A stretch of 47,029 bases of DNA from Lachnospiraceae bacterium (GTDB lineage Bacteria > Bacillota > Clostridia > Lachnospirales > Lachnospiraceae). The stretch spans positions 1 through 47,029 of the forward strand of contig JAAVZI010000038.1 in the NCBI GenBank assembly GCA_022791575.1, read 5' to 3'. The translations under genes and the position numbers were made by a program. The first letter of the stretch is position 1, and each line of letters begins with the position of its first letter. Positions 17,712 to 25,846 of the stretch are shown here, one piece after another. The notes beneath the pieces are model-generated. The model saw only the letters and a list, made by a program, of their open reading frames with translations. It was not told where the DNA came from and made no database searches.

Positions 17712-20700
17712 ATGAGAAAACGCATCCGTGCAATTGCAGAAGGAAAATTTGATTACAGAGAGATAGAGGTCCGGGTCTCGGAAGAACGGATTGAGGCAAT
17801 GGCCAGAAAAAATGAGATACTAAAAGGCGCCGTTTTACTAGAAAGCAATGATGAGAGAAAGCTGAAAGGGCTTGTCTACACAACAGACCGCCGTATGGTG
17901 TGTGACGATATACAGTTTCTGGGGAAAAAGGTTCAGATTCTGTATGAATTCCATACTGCAGGCATGGAAGAGGGAGATACCAATAAGGGAGAAATCTATA
18001 TCGAAAGCAATGCTGGAGAGATTGTGGTTCCCTATGTGGTATCTATCGATCATTGGCATGCGGACAGCTCTATAGGAAAAATACGGGATTTATTTCATTT
18101 TGCTAATCTTGCTCAGAAAAATTATCAGGAAGCTTATAAGCTGTTCTGTTCTAAGAAATTCCGCCGGATTAAGATGGACGAGTATCAAAGGCGGCTGTAT
18201 GAGGCTCTGACTCAGATAAATGTCTGCAGGGAAAATATGGAAGAATTTCTGATTGCCATTCATAAAAAGGAGCCAGTGCGTTTTTTCTTAAATGCCAGTG
18301 AGGAGAGTTACGAATGCGAAGGAGATTCCTTTAAAAAGGAAGTGATGCTTTCCAAAAATACGTGGGGATATTTTCAGATTCGGATTCATACAGATGCGGA
18401 TTTTATCTATATTGAAAAACCAGTCATTACTGCGGATGATTTTGTAGGTAGTTATTATAACTGGGAATTTATCGTAGAGAAGAAAAAACTACATGCAGGT
18501 AAAAATTGCGCAGTCATTACTTTTTCAACCGGACTGCAGACAGAGACAATGAAGGTAGAGATCGGGCTTCCGGGTGGGAGAAACTTGGAAAAGGCGGAAG
18601 AGAAAAAGCTTGTAGCTGAATTGTGCGAATTGTATATACAAGTTAGAAATCACTCGATCAAGGAAACTGTTTGGCTGAAAGAAGGAACAGCAAAAGCAGA
18701 GAGCCTCAATGGCCTGGTGTCAGATGACCGTTTTTATATTATGTTGAATGCCCAGATGTATGCGATGTCTGGTAAGCGGACAGAAGCAGTCTTTTTATTA
18801 AATAAGATTCAGGAGCCGCAGAAGCTGAAAAAGGAGAATCCTTCGTTTTATGCTTATTTTCAGTATATTACAGCTTTGATTAAGCAGGAGGAGGAATTTA
18901 CCAAGCTTGTCAGCCGGGAAATTCGGGAATTGAGCGATCAGCATCGGCATGATTTCTGGCTGCTTCTCATCCGCTTGTTTTTGGATGAAGAGCTGGAGAA
19001 TAATAAAGTTTGGAAATACCGGCTATTAAAGGAGCAATTTCTCTATGGCTGCAGAAGTCCGTTTCTATATTTGGAAGCTTGCCTGCTTATGAAGCAGGAT
19101 ATGTCACTGTATAACCGGCTGGAAGAATTCGAAATGCAGGTATTGGCATTTGCACTACGTTATCAGATGCTGGACAGGGAATTAGTAGATAAGACCGCAG
19201 TGCTGGCAGTTCGGCTGAAGCAGTTTGAACCTTTGGTATTTCGGATGCTGACTAGTGCGTATGATCAATTTCCGTCAGCTGAGAGTGTGGAAGCTATATG
19301 TAGTATGCTGATTCGTTCGAATAAGAGAAATGCAGTATATTTTCCATGGTTTGAGAAAGGGGTTTCGGCTGAGCTGAAACTGACGCAGCTTTTTGAATAT
19401 TATCTGTACACCATACCGATGAATACAAAGAGGATGCTGCCTAAGACACTTCTGATGTATTTTAATTATGACAATATGCTGGATTATAAGAGAAAGGCAT
19501 ATTTATTTGTAAATGTGTGGAAGTACCAGCAGCAGATTGGGGAATTGTTTGTCAACTATGAACCACGGATCAAACTATTTGTGATCGAGCAGTTGCTGCA
19601 CCGTCATATCAATGAAGATCTTGCATATCTGTACCGCAGGCTGAGTGAGGATATTCTGCAGAATCCCGAAGCCTCTGCGGTATTTGAGGAAATGGTCTTT
19701 GTGCATCGGCTGGTCTGTGATAATCCAGGAGTCCGGCATGTAGTAGTGAAGCATGGAGAACTGGACAAGGAAGAGATCTTTCCGGTGGCAGATGGCAGGG
19801 CATGGGTGAAGCTGTATCATAGCGAGGCCATGATTCTTCTGGAGGATAAAGACGGAAGAAGGCATTTGGATACGATTCCATATAGCTTGGAAGCTCTATT
19901 TCAGGAAGGGGAGATAGCAAAGTATTGTCTGAAGTTTGAGAAAGTTCGGCTTGGTCTTCTGTTAAACCGTTATTATAAAAAAGGGACTCCTCTTCGTGAA
20001 GATATCAGTCTGGTATGTGAGAAGCTGCTGCAGAAGCAGGAGCTTACCAAAGAATTCAGACAGATTTTAATTCGAGAATTGATTGAATATTATATGGACA
20101 GCAGAGAGTACGAGAAGGCTCAGGAATATCTGCTGGAACTGGATTATAGCAGGCTTGCGGTAGGAGAACGGGCGCATTTTACAGAGCTGATGATTTCCAG
20201 AGGTATGTATGAGGAAGCTTACAATATTGTGCTTCGTTTTGGACCGGAACAGATTGCACCTAAGAAGCTGGTGCGGCTGTGCAGCCGGCTGATTGTTATG
20301 GAAGAGGGCAGTGAAGATATGCTGCAGTTATGTTATTATGTATTTTCCAGGGGAAAATATGATGAGAACATACTGGAATATCTGACTACTTGGTTTTATG
20401 GGCCGACCTGGCAGATGGAGCGGTTATGGCGCGCAGCTAAGATGTTTGAGGTAGAAACCTATGATATCGGAGAACGGATATTAATTCAGATGCTGTTTAC
20501 CGGTTATGTACTTCCGGATTCAGGAGAGATCTTTGAGGATTACTATAAACCAGGTTATAAGCCGGAGATTGCCAAGGCTTATCTGTCCTTTTTTGCCTAT
20601 TATTATGTGGTGCATGAGCAGATTATTGATGAAAGGATTCTGCAATGGATTGAGAAGGAATATACCCATGGAGAACTAATCAATGATAACTGCCGGGCAG

Positions 20701-21248
20701 CTCTATTGAAATATTATGCTCAGATGCCGGTAGTTCCGCATGAAAAGAAAGTTTTTTTAAGTAATATGCTGATGGAATTTGTAGAAAAAAGAATGGTCTT
20801 TCCCTTTTTTACACAAATGGACCCAGAAGTGGCAGAAATTGCGCATATGAGTGAGAAAACGATTATTGAGCATCGGGCGGCGCCAGATAAGAAAGTTGAT
20901 ATTTTCTATCAGCTGTCAGATGGGGAAGAGGATATTTACAGAAAAGAAGAGATGGAATGTATCTATGATTCCATTTATATAAAAGAATTGACGACCTTTT
21001 ATGGTGACCGGATTCCATATTATATAATGGAAAGTGACGGAGAAGGGCTGAATCCGGCGATTGTTACCAGTGCTGTGCATGAGAACCAGAATCATGACGG
21101 TTATGCCGGGGAAGGCAGATATCAGATGCTGAATGAAATCGCAGCCAGCTATCATTTAAAGGATGAGCAGTCTCTTCAGGAGCTGATGATGAAATATGGA
21201 AAGATGGAGCAGTATACGGAGGAACTATTGAAACTAAAGGACGGTTAA
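17712..21248 (+). CDS. DUF5717 family protein (large beta-domain plus helical-repeat protein)
   Basis: This 1178-residue protein has no assigned function. The ATG at 17712 follows AGGTGA by 5 nt. The N-terminal ~290 residues look like two beta-sandwich domains (VLLESNDERKLKGLVYT; NTWGYFQIRIHTDADFI), and the pattern, including LIAIHKK, matches my recollection of DUF5717 proteins in Lachnospiraceae. The remainder (about 300-1178) is almost all alpha-helical, with many Leu/Tyr/Glu-rich helix pairs suggestive of TPR or HEAT-like scaffolding. There is no signal peptide or membrane helix, so it is probably cytosolic. It is first in a four-gene operon with an actin/Hsp70-like protein 3 nt downstream. 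I infer a scaffold or client-handling role. Confidence 0.75.
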   Translation: MRKRIRAIAEGKFDYREIEVRVSEERIEAMARKNEILKGAVLLESNDERKLKGLVYTTDRRMVCDDIQFLGKKVQILYEFHTAGMEEGDTNKGEIYIESNAGEIVVPYVVSIDHWHADSSIGKIRDLFHFANLAQKNYQEAYKLFCSKKFRRIKMDEYQRRLYEALTQINVCRENMEEFLIAIHKKEPVRFFLNASEESYECEGDSFKKEVMLSKNTWGYFQIRIHTDADFIYIEKPVITADDFVGSYYNWEFIVEKKKLHAGKNCAVITFSTGLQTETMKVEIGLPGGRNLEKAEEKKLVAELCELYIQVRNHSIKETVWLKEGTAKAESLNGLVSDDRFYIMLNAQMYAMSGKRTEAVFLLNKIQEPQKLKKENPSFYAYFQYITALIKQEEEFTKLVSREIRELSDQHRHDFWLLLIRLFLDEELENNKVWKYRLLKEQFLYGCRSPFLYLEACLLMKQDMSLYNRLEEFEMQVLAFALRYQMLDRELVDKTAVLAVRLKQFEPLVFRMLTSAYDQFPSAESVEAICSMLIRSNKRNAVYFPWFEKGVSAELKLTQLFEYYLYTIPMNTKRMLPKTLLMYFNYDNMLDYKRKAYLFVNVWKYQQQIGELFVNYEPRIKLFVIEQLLHRHINEDLAYLYRRLSEDILQNPEASAVFEEMVFVHRLVCDNPGVRHVVVKHGELDKEEIFPVADGRAWVKLYHSEAMILLEDKDGRRHLDTIPYSLEALFQEGEIAKYCLKFEKVRLGLLLNRYYKKGTPLREDISLVCEKLLQKQELTKEFRQILIRELIEYYMDSREYEKAQEYLLELDYSRLAVGERAHFTELMISRGMYEEAYNIVLRFGPEQIAPKKLVRLCSRLIVMEEGSEDMLQLCYYVFSRGKYDENILEYLTTWFYGPTWQMERLWRAAKMFEVETYDIGERILIQMLFTGYVLPDSGEIFEDYYKPGYKPEIAKAYLSFFAYYYVVHEQIIDERILQWIEKEYTHGELINDNCRAALLKYYAQMPVVPHEKKVFLSNMLMEFVEKRMVFPFFTQMDPEVAEIAHMSEKTIIEHRAAPDKKVDIFYQLSDGEEDIYRKEEMECIYDSIYIKELTTFYGDRIPYYIMESDGEGLNPAIVTSAVHENQNHDGYAGEGRYQMLNEIAASYHLKDEQSLQELMMKYGKMEQYTEELLKLKDG

Positions 21249-21251
21249 ACC

Positions 21252-22604
21252 ATGGAAAAGAAACAGGTTATGGATAAGGGCATAATTGTTGGAATTGATA
21301 TAGGAAGATATGAAGTGCAGATGAGTACGCTTACGGCTAGGGCGGAACAGGCAGAGACCATCTCTACGCATATGGGGGAGGAAAAATATGAGATCCCCCT
21401 GTGTCTGTTTAAAGAGCCAGATTCCCAGAACTGGTATTATGGGGAGAAAGCAAAACAGAACATATATTCGAAGCAGGGGATATACATAGAAGACCTATGG
21501 GAGGGGGCGTTGGGACATCGGGAAATCGTGCTGGAGGATGATATGTATTCTTATGACCGTCTGATGGGGATTTATCTGGAGCGGCTGCTGACTCTTCTTT
21601 GCAAAACTGGTCATACCCAGAAGATTCTGGCGCTGGTATTTACAACTGCTCATGTGGATGCTGAGAAAATCAGACTTTTGAAGCAGATTGCGGCTCAGCT
21701 GCCAGTGGATTTTAATCGTATATTTATCGTAGACTATATAGAGAGCTTTGCTGCTTATGCCACCAGGGCAAAGAAGGATTTATGGAATCATGAGGTGTTT
21801 CTCTTTTATTATACAGAACGCAGCCTGAGAGCATTTGAACTTTATGTAAACCAAAAAACGCTGCCATTTCAGATATTGGCAGGAGAACGGGATTTGGGTG
21901 AGGTGGAATACTGCCGGGAAGAGCTGCAGGATTCAGAGGAAGCCAGAGTGAATATGGATCAATGGTTTCTAAGCGCAGCCCAGGGGTTGTTTGCCAGAAA
22001 GGTGATCTCCAGCGTTTATTTGATTGGAGATGGATTTGAGCCAGGATGGATGAAGGAGAGTCTGCGCATGTTATGTCGGGGCAGAAGGGTGTTTCAGGGA
22101 AATAATCTTTTTACAAAGGGAGCCTGTTATGTAGGTGAATGGTATTTGAAGCTGGTAAAGCCTTCGGGAGAATATAAAAGCAGTCAGCTTCTGAATTGCG
22201 ATATCCGAATTCCGATTATGAGCAAAAATAGAGAAACGGATTATCTATATGCCGGAAGAAAAGGAGAACCCTGGTATCATGCAGGAATAGAGACAGAACT
22301 AATTCAGGGGAGCAGCGAAGAGGAAACCATACCAGAGCTTGCTGTGGAGGTTTTGTCTCATGACGGGCTGCATGCCAAGGCAGTGCAGAGGACAGAGGTA
22401 TTAGAACTTTCAGGGCTGCCCAGTCGGCCTGCTCGAGCCTGCAGGCTTCGGGTACGCGTGGATTTTTGTGATGAGTATACAGGACGGCTTATGGCAGAAG
22501 ATCTGGGAATGGGAGAATTCTATCCACCGGCAGATCTCATATGGGAAAAGGAGTTTCAGATAAAGGAGAAAGAAACCAATGAGCGAATGGATGGTATGTC
22601 ATAA
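21252..22604 (+). CDS. DUF5716-like actin/Hsp70-fold protein with degenerate nucleotide site
   Basis: This 450-residue protein opens with a phosphate-1-like loop, GIDIGRYEVQMS (14-25), as in Hsp70 and actin-type ATPases, and has an adenosine-loop-like VYLIGDGFEP near 254-263. The region expected to hold phosphate-2 (DxGGGT) reads FLFYYTERSLRAFE, so key Asp and Gly residues are missing and ATP turnover may be weak or absent. The C-terminal ~150 residues look like a separate beta-rich domain. It starts 3 nt after the DUF5717 stop, with AAAGGAC upstream, and overlaps the next gene by 26 nt. The DUF5716 name rests on recollection of the DUF5717 gene pairing. Function is unknown; it may be a chaperone-like partner of the scaffold. 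Confidence 0.65.
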   Translation: MEKKQVMDKGIIVGIDIGRYEVQMSTLTARAEQAETISTHMGEEKYEIPLCLFKEPDSQNWYYGEKAKQNIYSKQGIYIEDLWEGALGHREIVLEDDMYSYDRLMGIYLERLLTLLCKTGHTQKILALVFTTAHVDAEKIRLLKQIAAQLPVDFNRIFIVDYIESFAAYATRAKKDLWNHEVFLFYYTERSLRAFELYVNQKTLPFQILAGERDLGEVEYCREELQDSEEARVNMDQWFLSAAQGLFARKVISSVYLIGDGFEPGWMKESLRMLCRGRRVFQGNNLFTKGACYVGEWYLKLVKPSGEYKSSQLLNCDIRIPIMSKNRETDYLYAGRKGEPWYHAGIETELIQGSSEEETIPELAVEVLSHDGLHAKAVQRTEVLELSGLPSRPARACRLRVRVDFCDEYTGRLMAEDLGMGEFYPPADLIWEKEFQIKEKETNERMDGMS

Positions 22605-23409
22605 GAAAAAGGCAGAGGTTCCATATTTGCTGAAAACAATCGGTAAAAGTATCTATACCATAGAGGAATTGTGTTTTTATTTTTGGCAGTATGCGCAATT
22701 ACTGGGAGAATCCTTTCAGGATCAGTCAGAAATCCAATGGATTCGGGAACAGCTGGGACTGACCGCACTGGCTGCAGAGCTTTCTTCCCTGCTTCAGAAA
22801 AAAGCGGAGAAGGAGGAACTGGCAAAAGCCGTGTTTCAAAGTGTGCATTATTTGTCTGAGGAAGAACTGGCAATCTATTCTAAGAATTTAAAGAAACTGC
22901 AGAACTTGTCGCCGTTTGAGCGGAATAAGCGTAAGGCTGATGACCTGGTGTGCAATGGGCAGTATTATAAGGCGCTGTATGAATACAGCCTGCTTCTTAA
23001 AGAAGAGGAAGCTAAGGAGGAAGGAACGGCTTCTAGGATCTATCATAATATGGGAGTAGCAAGCGGCAGAATGTTTCTGTTCCGGGAGAGTGCAGAGTAT
23101 TTCTTAAAAGCATTTCTAGCTGCTCCAGATAAGGAGAGTCTGCGTCAGTATAAGCTGGCAGTACGACTGTGCGAGGAAGAGATCGAAGAGGACGTGCTGG
23201 TACAGGAGTTTCCAGGAGCAGGAGCATTGGATATACAGATTTATCAGGATATGCAGACGATTTTGCAGAAGAAATCAGGAAAAATTGGTGAAGTGCAGAG
23301 GTTGCAGGAACTTAAAAATGAAGAAAAAATTGCAGAATATTATCGAAATTTGACAGAAATCCTGCAAAAATGGCAGGAGGAATGCAGAGGTTATATGAAT
23401 AACCGATAA
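22579..23409 (+). CDS. TPR-like helical protein of the DUF5717 operon
   Basis: I do not recognise this 276-residue protein as a named family. Residues about 115-210 resemble tetratricopeptide repeats (GQYYKALYEYSLLL; IYHNMGVASGRMFLFRESAEYFLKAF), flanked by charged helices, with a coiled-coil-like C-terminus. There is no signal peptide or membrane segment. The start at 22579 is supported by AAAGGAG ten bases upstream, and the 26-nt overlap with the preceding gene indicates coupled translation. It is probably a protein-protein adaptor in the same complex or pathway as its neighbours. Confidence 0.7.
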   Translation: MSEWMVCHKKKAEVPYLLKTIGKSIYTIEELCFYFWQYAQLLGESFQDQSEIQWIREQLGLTALAAELSSLLQKKAEKEELAKAVFQSVHYLSEEELAIYSKNLKKLQNLSPFERNKRKADDLVCNGQYYKALYEYSLLLKEEEAKEEGTASRIYHNMGVASGRMFLFRESAEYFLKAFLAAPDKESLRQYKLAVRLCEEEIEEDVLVQEFPGAGALDIQIYQDMQTILQKKSGKIGEVQRLQELKNEEKIAEYYRNLTEILQKWQEECRGYMNNR

Positions 23410-23423
23410 CGGAGGAAGGATTT

Positions 23424-24761
23424 GTGAAACGTTTTCGTAAAATCAAAAACCGGAAAATGAAATCTGTTGAAATTGAGTTATCCGAGTGGGTAAAATTCAA
23501 TGAGAAAAATGAGCAGGAACAAGAAGTAATAAAAGACAAAGGTACGAAAGAGATTTCCGGCGGAATGAAGAAACGGGAAAGGGTTAGGGAACCAAAAGCA
23601 GAGGTGCGTACAGCCGGAGAGGATCAGGAGGCAATAAAGGATTCCAGAAGGGAACTACCAAGAGGGGAACAGAAGCAGAGCGGGTCTTGGGAAACTAAGA
23701 AGGATTATGTATTGGTGCGCAGAGAGCAGATTCGGACTGCGGCAGAAGAAATGGAGCAGGTGAAGAAGGAGTACCGGGTACTGGCTGAATATCATAATGA
23801 TATTAATCTACTGCAGGAACTGCCAGACCAAGGAACTGACCGGATTCAGGAAACAGCAAAGGTGATCCTTCGTCTGCAGAACGACCGCAAGGCTTATCAA
23901 GAGGATATGACCCGGCTGGATGATGGGAAATATATGCAGCTGAGCCAGTATACCGAGGATATGCCAGGTGTAATCCGGCGGCTGACGGAGGATGAAATGT
24001 ATGTATCCCGGCTAAAGGCAGAAATCGACCGGCTGGAGGGTGAAAAGGGGGAGCAGCATTATGAGTCTCAGAATGTAGAGGCCAATCAGGGCAGGATGAA
24101 AAATCTGTCGATCTTCTGTATGTTTTCCCTGCTGGCTTTATTTGCGGTACTGGTAATTCTACAGGTGCAGTATGAGACCGATACGCAGGTATTTACACTG
24201 CTGTGCGGAATTGCATTTGCAGCCGTAACACTTTCGGTATTTATCCGCTATTTTAATAATGTAAATAAGGCAAAGACGGTAGAGAATCAGTTGAATAAGA
24301 TTATTAAGAAACAGAATAAAGCTAAGATTAAGTATGTAAATGCTAAGAATGGCGTAGATTATGTATATCGTAAGTACAGCGTCCACAGTGCCAGTGAGCT
24401 GTTATTTCAGTGGGAGCAGTTTATTGTTGCTCAGAATGCCAGAGAGAAATTCCAGCATGCGGGAAATGAGATTATTTATTATACCAAGCATCTGCAGAAG
24501 CTTCTGGAGAAATACCGGATTCAGGATGCCGGGATGTGGATGGGGCAGTTAGAATATCTGGCAGATGAACAGCAGCTGAATGAACTTAAGAAGGAACTAG
24601 AGGATAATATTGAACAATCCAAGGTCAGGATTGAAAACTACAGGAGAGTGATGGCAAAGGCAAAGGATGATATCTCTCTGCTGGCCATAAGGAATCCAGA
24701 ATATGCAGCGGAGATTAAGGAATTGACAGACTTGTCGGAGATGGGTATTGAGGTGCCATAA
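23424..24761 (+). CDS. Coiled-coil protein with a central two-helix membrane hairpin
   Basis: This 445-residue protein uses a GTG start right after a strong GGAGGAAGGA. In order: a charged, disordered N-terminus (1-90), a predicted coiled coil (about 90-220), two membrane helices (about 229-250 and 255-275) forming a hairpin, then a long coiled coil (about 280-440). The basic FIRYFNNVNKAK after the second helix suggests both soluble arms face the cytoplasm. Such a shape suits a membrane anchor for the cytosolic DUF5717, DUF5716 and TPR proteins encoded just upstream. The family is not recognised, and the topology is inferred by eye. Confidence 0.7.
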   Translation: MKRFRKIKNRKMKSVEIELSEWVKFNEKNEQEQEVIKDKGTKEISGGMKKRERVREPKAEVRTAGEDQEAIKDSRRELPRGEQKQSGSWETKKDYVLVRREQIRTAAEEMEQVKKEYRVLAEYHNDINLLQELPDQGTDRIQETAKVILRLQNDRKAYQEDMTRLDDGKYMQLSQYTEDMPGVIRRLTEDEMYVSRLKAEIDRLEGEKGEQHYESQNVEANQGRMKNLSIFCMFSLLALFAVLVILQVQYETDTQVFTLLCGIAFAAVTLSVFIRYFNNVNKAKTVENQLNKIIKKQNKAKIKYVNAKNGVDYVYRKYSVHSASELLFQWEQFIVAQNAREKFQHAGNEIIYYTKHLQKLLEKYRIQDAGMWMGQLEYLADEQQLNELKKELEDNIEQSKVRIENYRRVMAKAKDDISLLAIRNPEYAAEIKELTDLSEMGIEVP

Positions 24762-24825
24762 GCATTTTGCAGGATTTGTGTATCATGTCAAATGATTGTT
24801 GTTAAATTTGCGAAATATTAACATG

Positions 24826-24834
24826 TTATCCACA
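24826..24834 (+). promoter_or_regulatory. Perfect DnaA-box sequence (TTATCCACA)
   Basis: A consensus 9-mer lies in the 161-nt gap before the VTC-like gene. I see only one box and no AT-rich unwinding element or replication gene, so it is not an origin. It could titrate DnaA or let DnaA influence the downstream gene, or it may be chance. Confidence 0.35.
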
Positions 24835-24922
24835 GGTTTTTCACAAAGGAGTGATACAATAGAAAAAACAGTAAGAAGGATAGTGTTATTGTATTGGATT
24901 TAAGAGAAGGCAGGGTGTTTTT

Positions 24923-25576
24923 ATGAAATGTGTAACCTATTATGAGCAGAATGAATGGCTGGATTATGAACAGTATGAGCTTGCGAAGGAAGATCTTCTT
25001 CAAGAGATTAAGAGAAATGTAGAACAGGATGTAAGTTTGAGAAAGGTTGTATATGGGCATGCCAAGGATGAAGAGCAAGGCTCTTTTGAAGAAGGAATTG
25101 CCGTTTTCAGCATATGTATGAAGAACTGGAAGGAAAGTGAATTATATGTAGAAAAAAAGAGCAAGCATGCACAGATGATATTCAAGTCTTTTGCCAAGGT
25201 GAGCAGAAAGGACTGTGACCGGGTCCTAGCGGGGGATGTTGAATGGATGAAGCATAGCAGCCGCAATCTTCTGAAAGAGTTTTATAACGAGATTACAATT
25301 AATGGAATCGGGCCGTCTTGTATCATGGAAGTAGAAAAGGATGTATTCGGAGAGATTAAGGGAAGTAAACATCCGGTTAGTATTGTATTTAAGAAAGCAG
25401 CGCGATATGGAGTAGGGCCGAATATGGATTTCTTCAGTAGAACCCTTCCTATGGCAGATTGCTATAACTGTGACCGAGTTTTAATGAGCTGTAAAAAAAG
25501 AATTCAGATTCCTTCGGCGGTATCCCAGATTATACACATGCAGAATACAAAAAGTATGGTGGCATATTCGCTGTAA
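24923..25576 (+). CDS. Diverged VTC/CYTH-like domain protein
   Basis: This 217-residue protein resembles bacterial VTC (polyphosphate polymerase/CYTH) domains in the order of its motifs. It has a Lys-rich strand YVEKKSKHAQMIFKSF, the helix DCDRVLAGDVEWM (about 97-109, like the family's ILxGDYEWM), FYNEITINGIGPSCIMEVEKD (about 120-140, like the FYxEMRTxxLRPVVIVxYDR strand), and DFFSRTLP near 175. The expected R in YDRE, the basic RITxDRN strand and the final EVKYDExxP strand are altered (MEVEKD; SIVFKKAAR; LMSCKKRIQIP). So it may bind an anionic ligand without making polyphosphate. No membrane segment. GCAGGG precedes the start. Identification is by pattern only. Confidence 0.5.
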   Translation: MKCVTYYEQNEWLDYEQYELAKEDLLQEIKRNVEQDVSLRKVVYGHAKDEEQGSFEEGIAVFSICMKNWKESELYVEKKSKHAQMIFKSFAKVSRKDCDRVLAGDVEWMKHSSRNLLKEFYNEITINGIGPSCIMEVEKDVFGEIKGSKHPVSIVFKKAARYGVGPNMDFFSRTLPMADCYNCDRVLMSCKKRIQIPSAVSQIIHMQNTKSMVAYSL

Positions 25577-25611
25577 CCGCATAGAAACAAATATGATCAT
25601 AGAGGGTTGCT

Positions 25612-25654
25612 CCCCGCTTCTGTCAAAGAGAATGATGCTTTGGCAGAAGCGGGG
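25612..25654 (+). terminator. Rho-independent terminator after the VTC-like gene
   Basis: CCCCGCTTCTG pairs with CAGAAGCGGGG and the stem continues through a T-G wobble and CAAAG/CTTTG, giving about 17 bp. It is followed by ATTATTTGTG. Confidence 0.8.
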
Positions 25655-25735
25655 ATTATTTGTGTCTACTGAAGAATCATAGAAAGAAATTCTTTTATTT
25701 ATATTAAAAAAATATTAAAAAAAAATAAAAAAATC

Positions 25736-25764
25736 TTGATTCGCCTCACGATTAATGATACGAT
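25736..25764 (+). promoter_or_regulatory. Promoter of the broken surface-protein gene
   Basis: TTGATT (25736-25741), a 17-nt spacer and TACGAT (25759-25764) precede the start at 25847. An A-rich tract (about 25705-25733) lies just upstream, like an UP element. So transcription signals appear intact although the coding frame is not. Confidence 0.5.
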
Positions 25765-25846
25765 AAAAAGGACAAAAACGTGCACAGTTCGACAGAGCGG
25801 TGGTGACAGAAACATTACTATTTTAATTTCATAAGGGGAAGGAGAG

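Noticed and set aside
24826-24834. Replication origin around the DnaA box
   Set aside because: Only one box is present, with no AT-rich unwinding region and no dnaA, dnaN or gyrase genes nearby.
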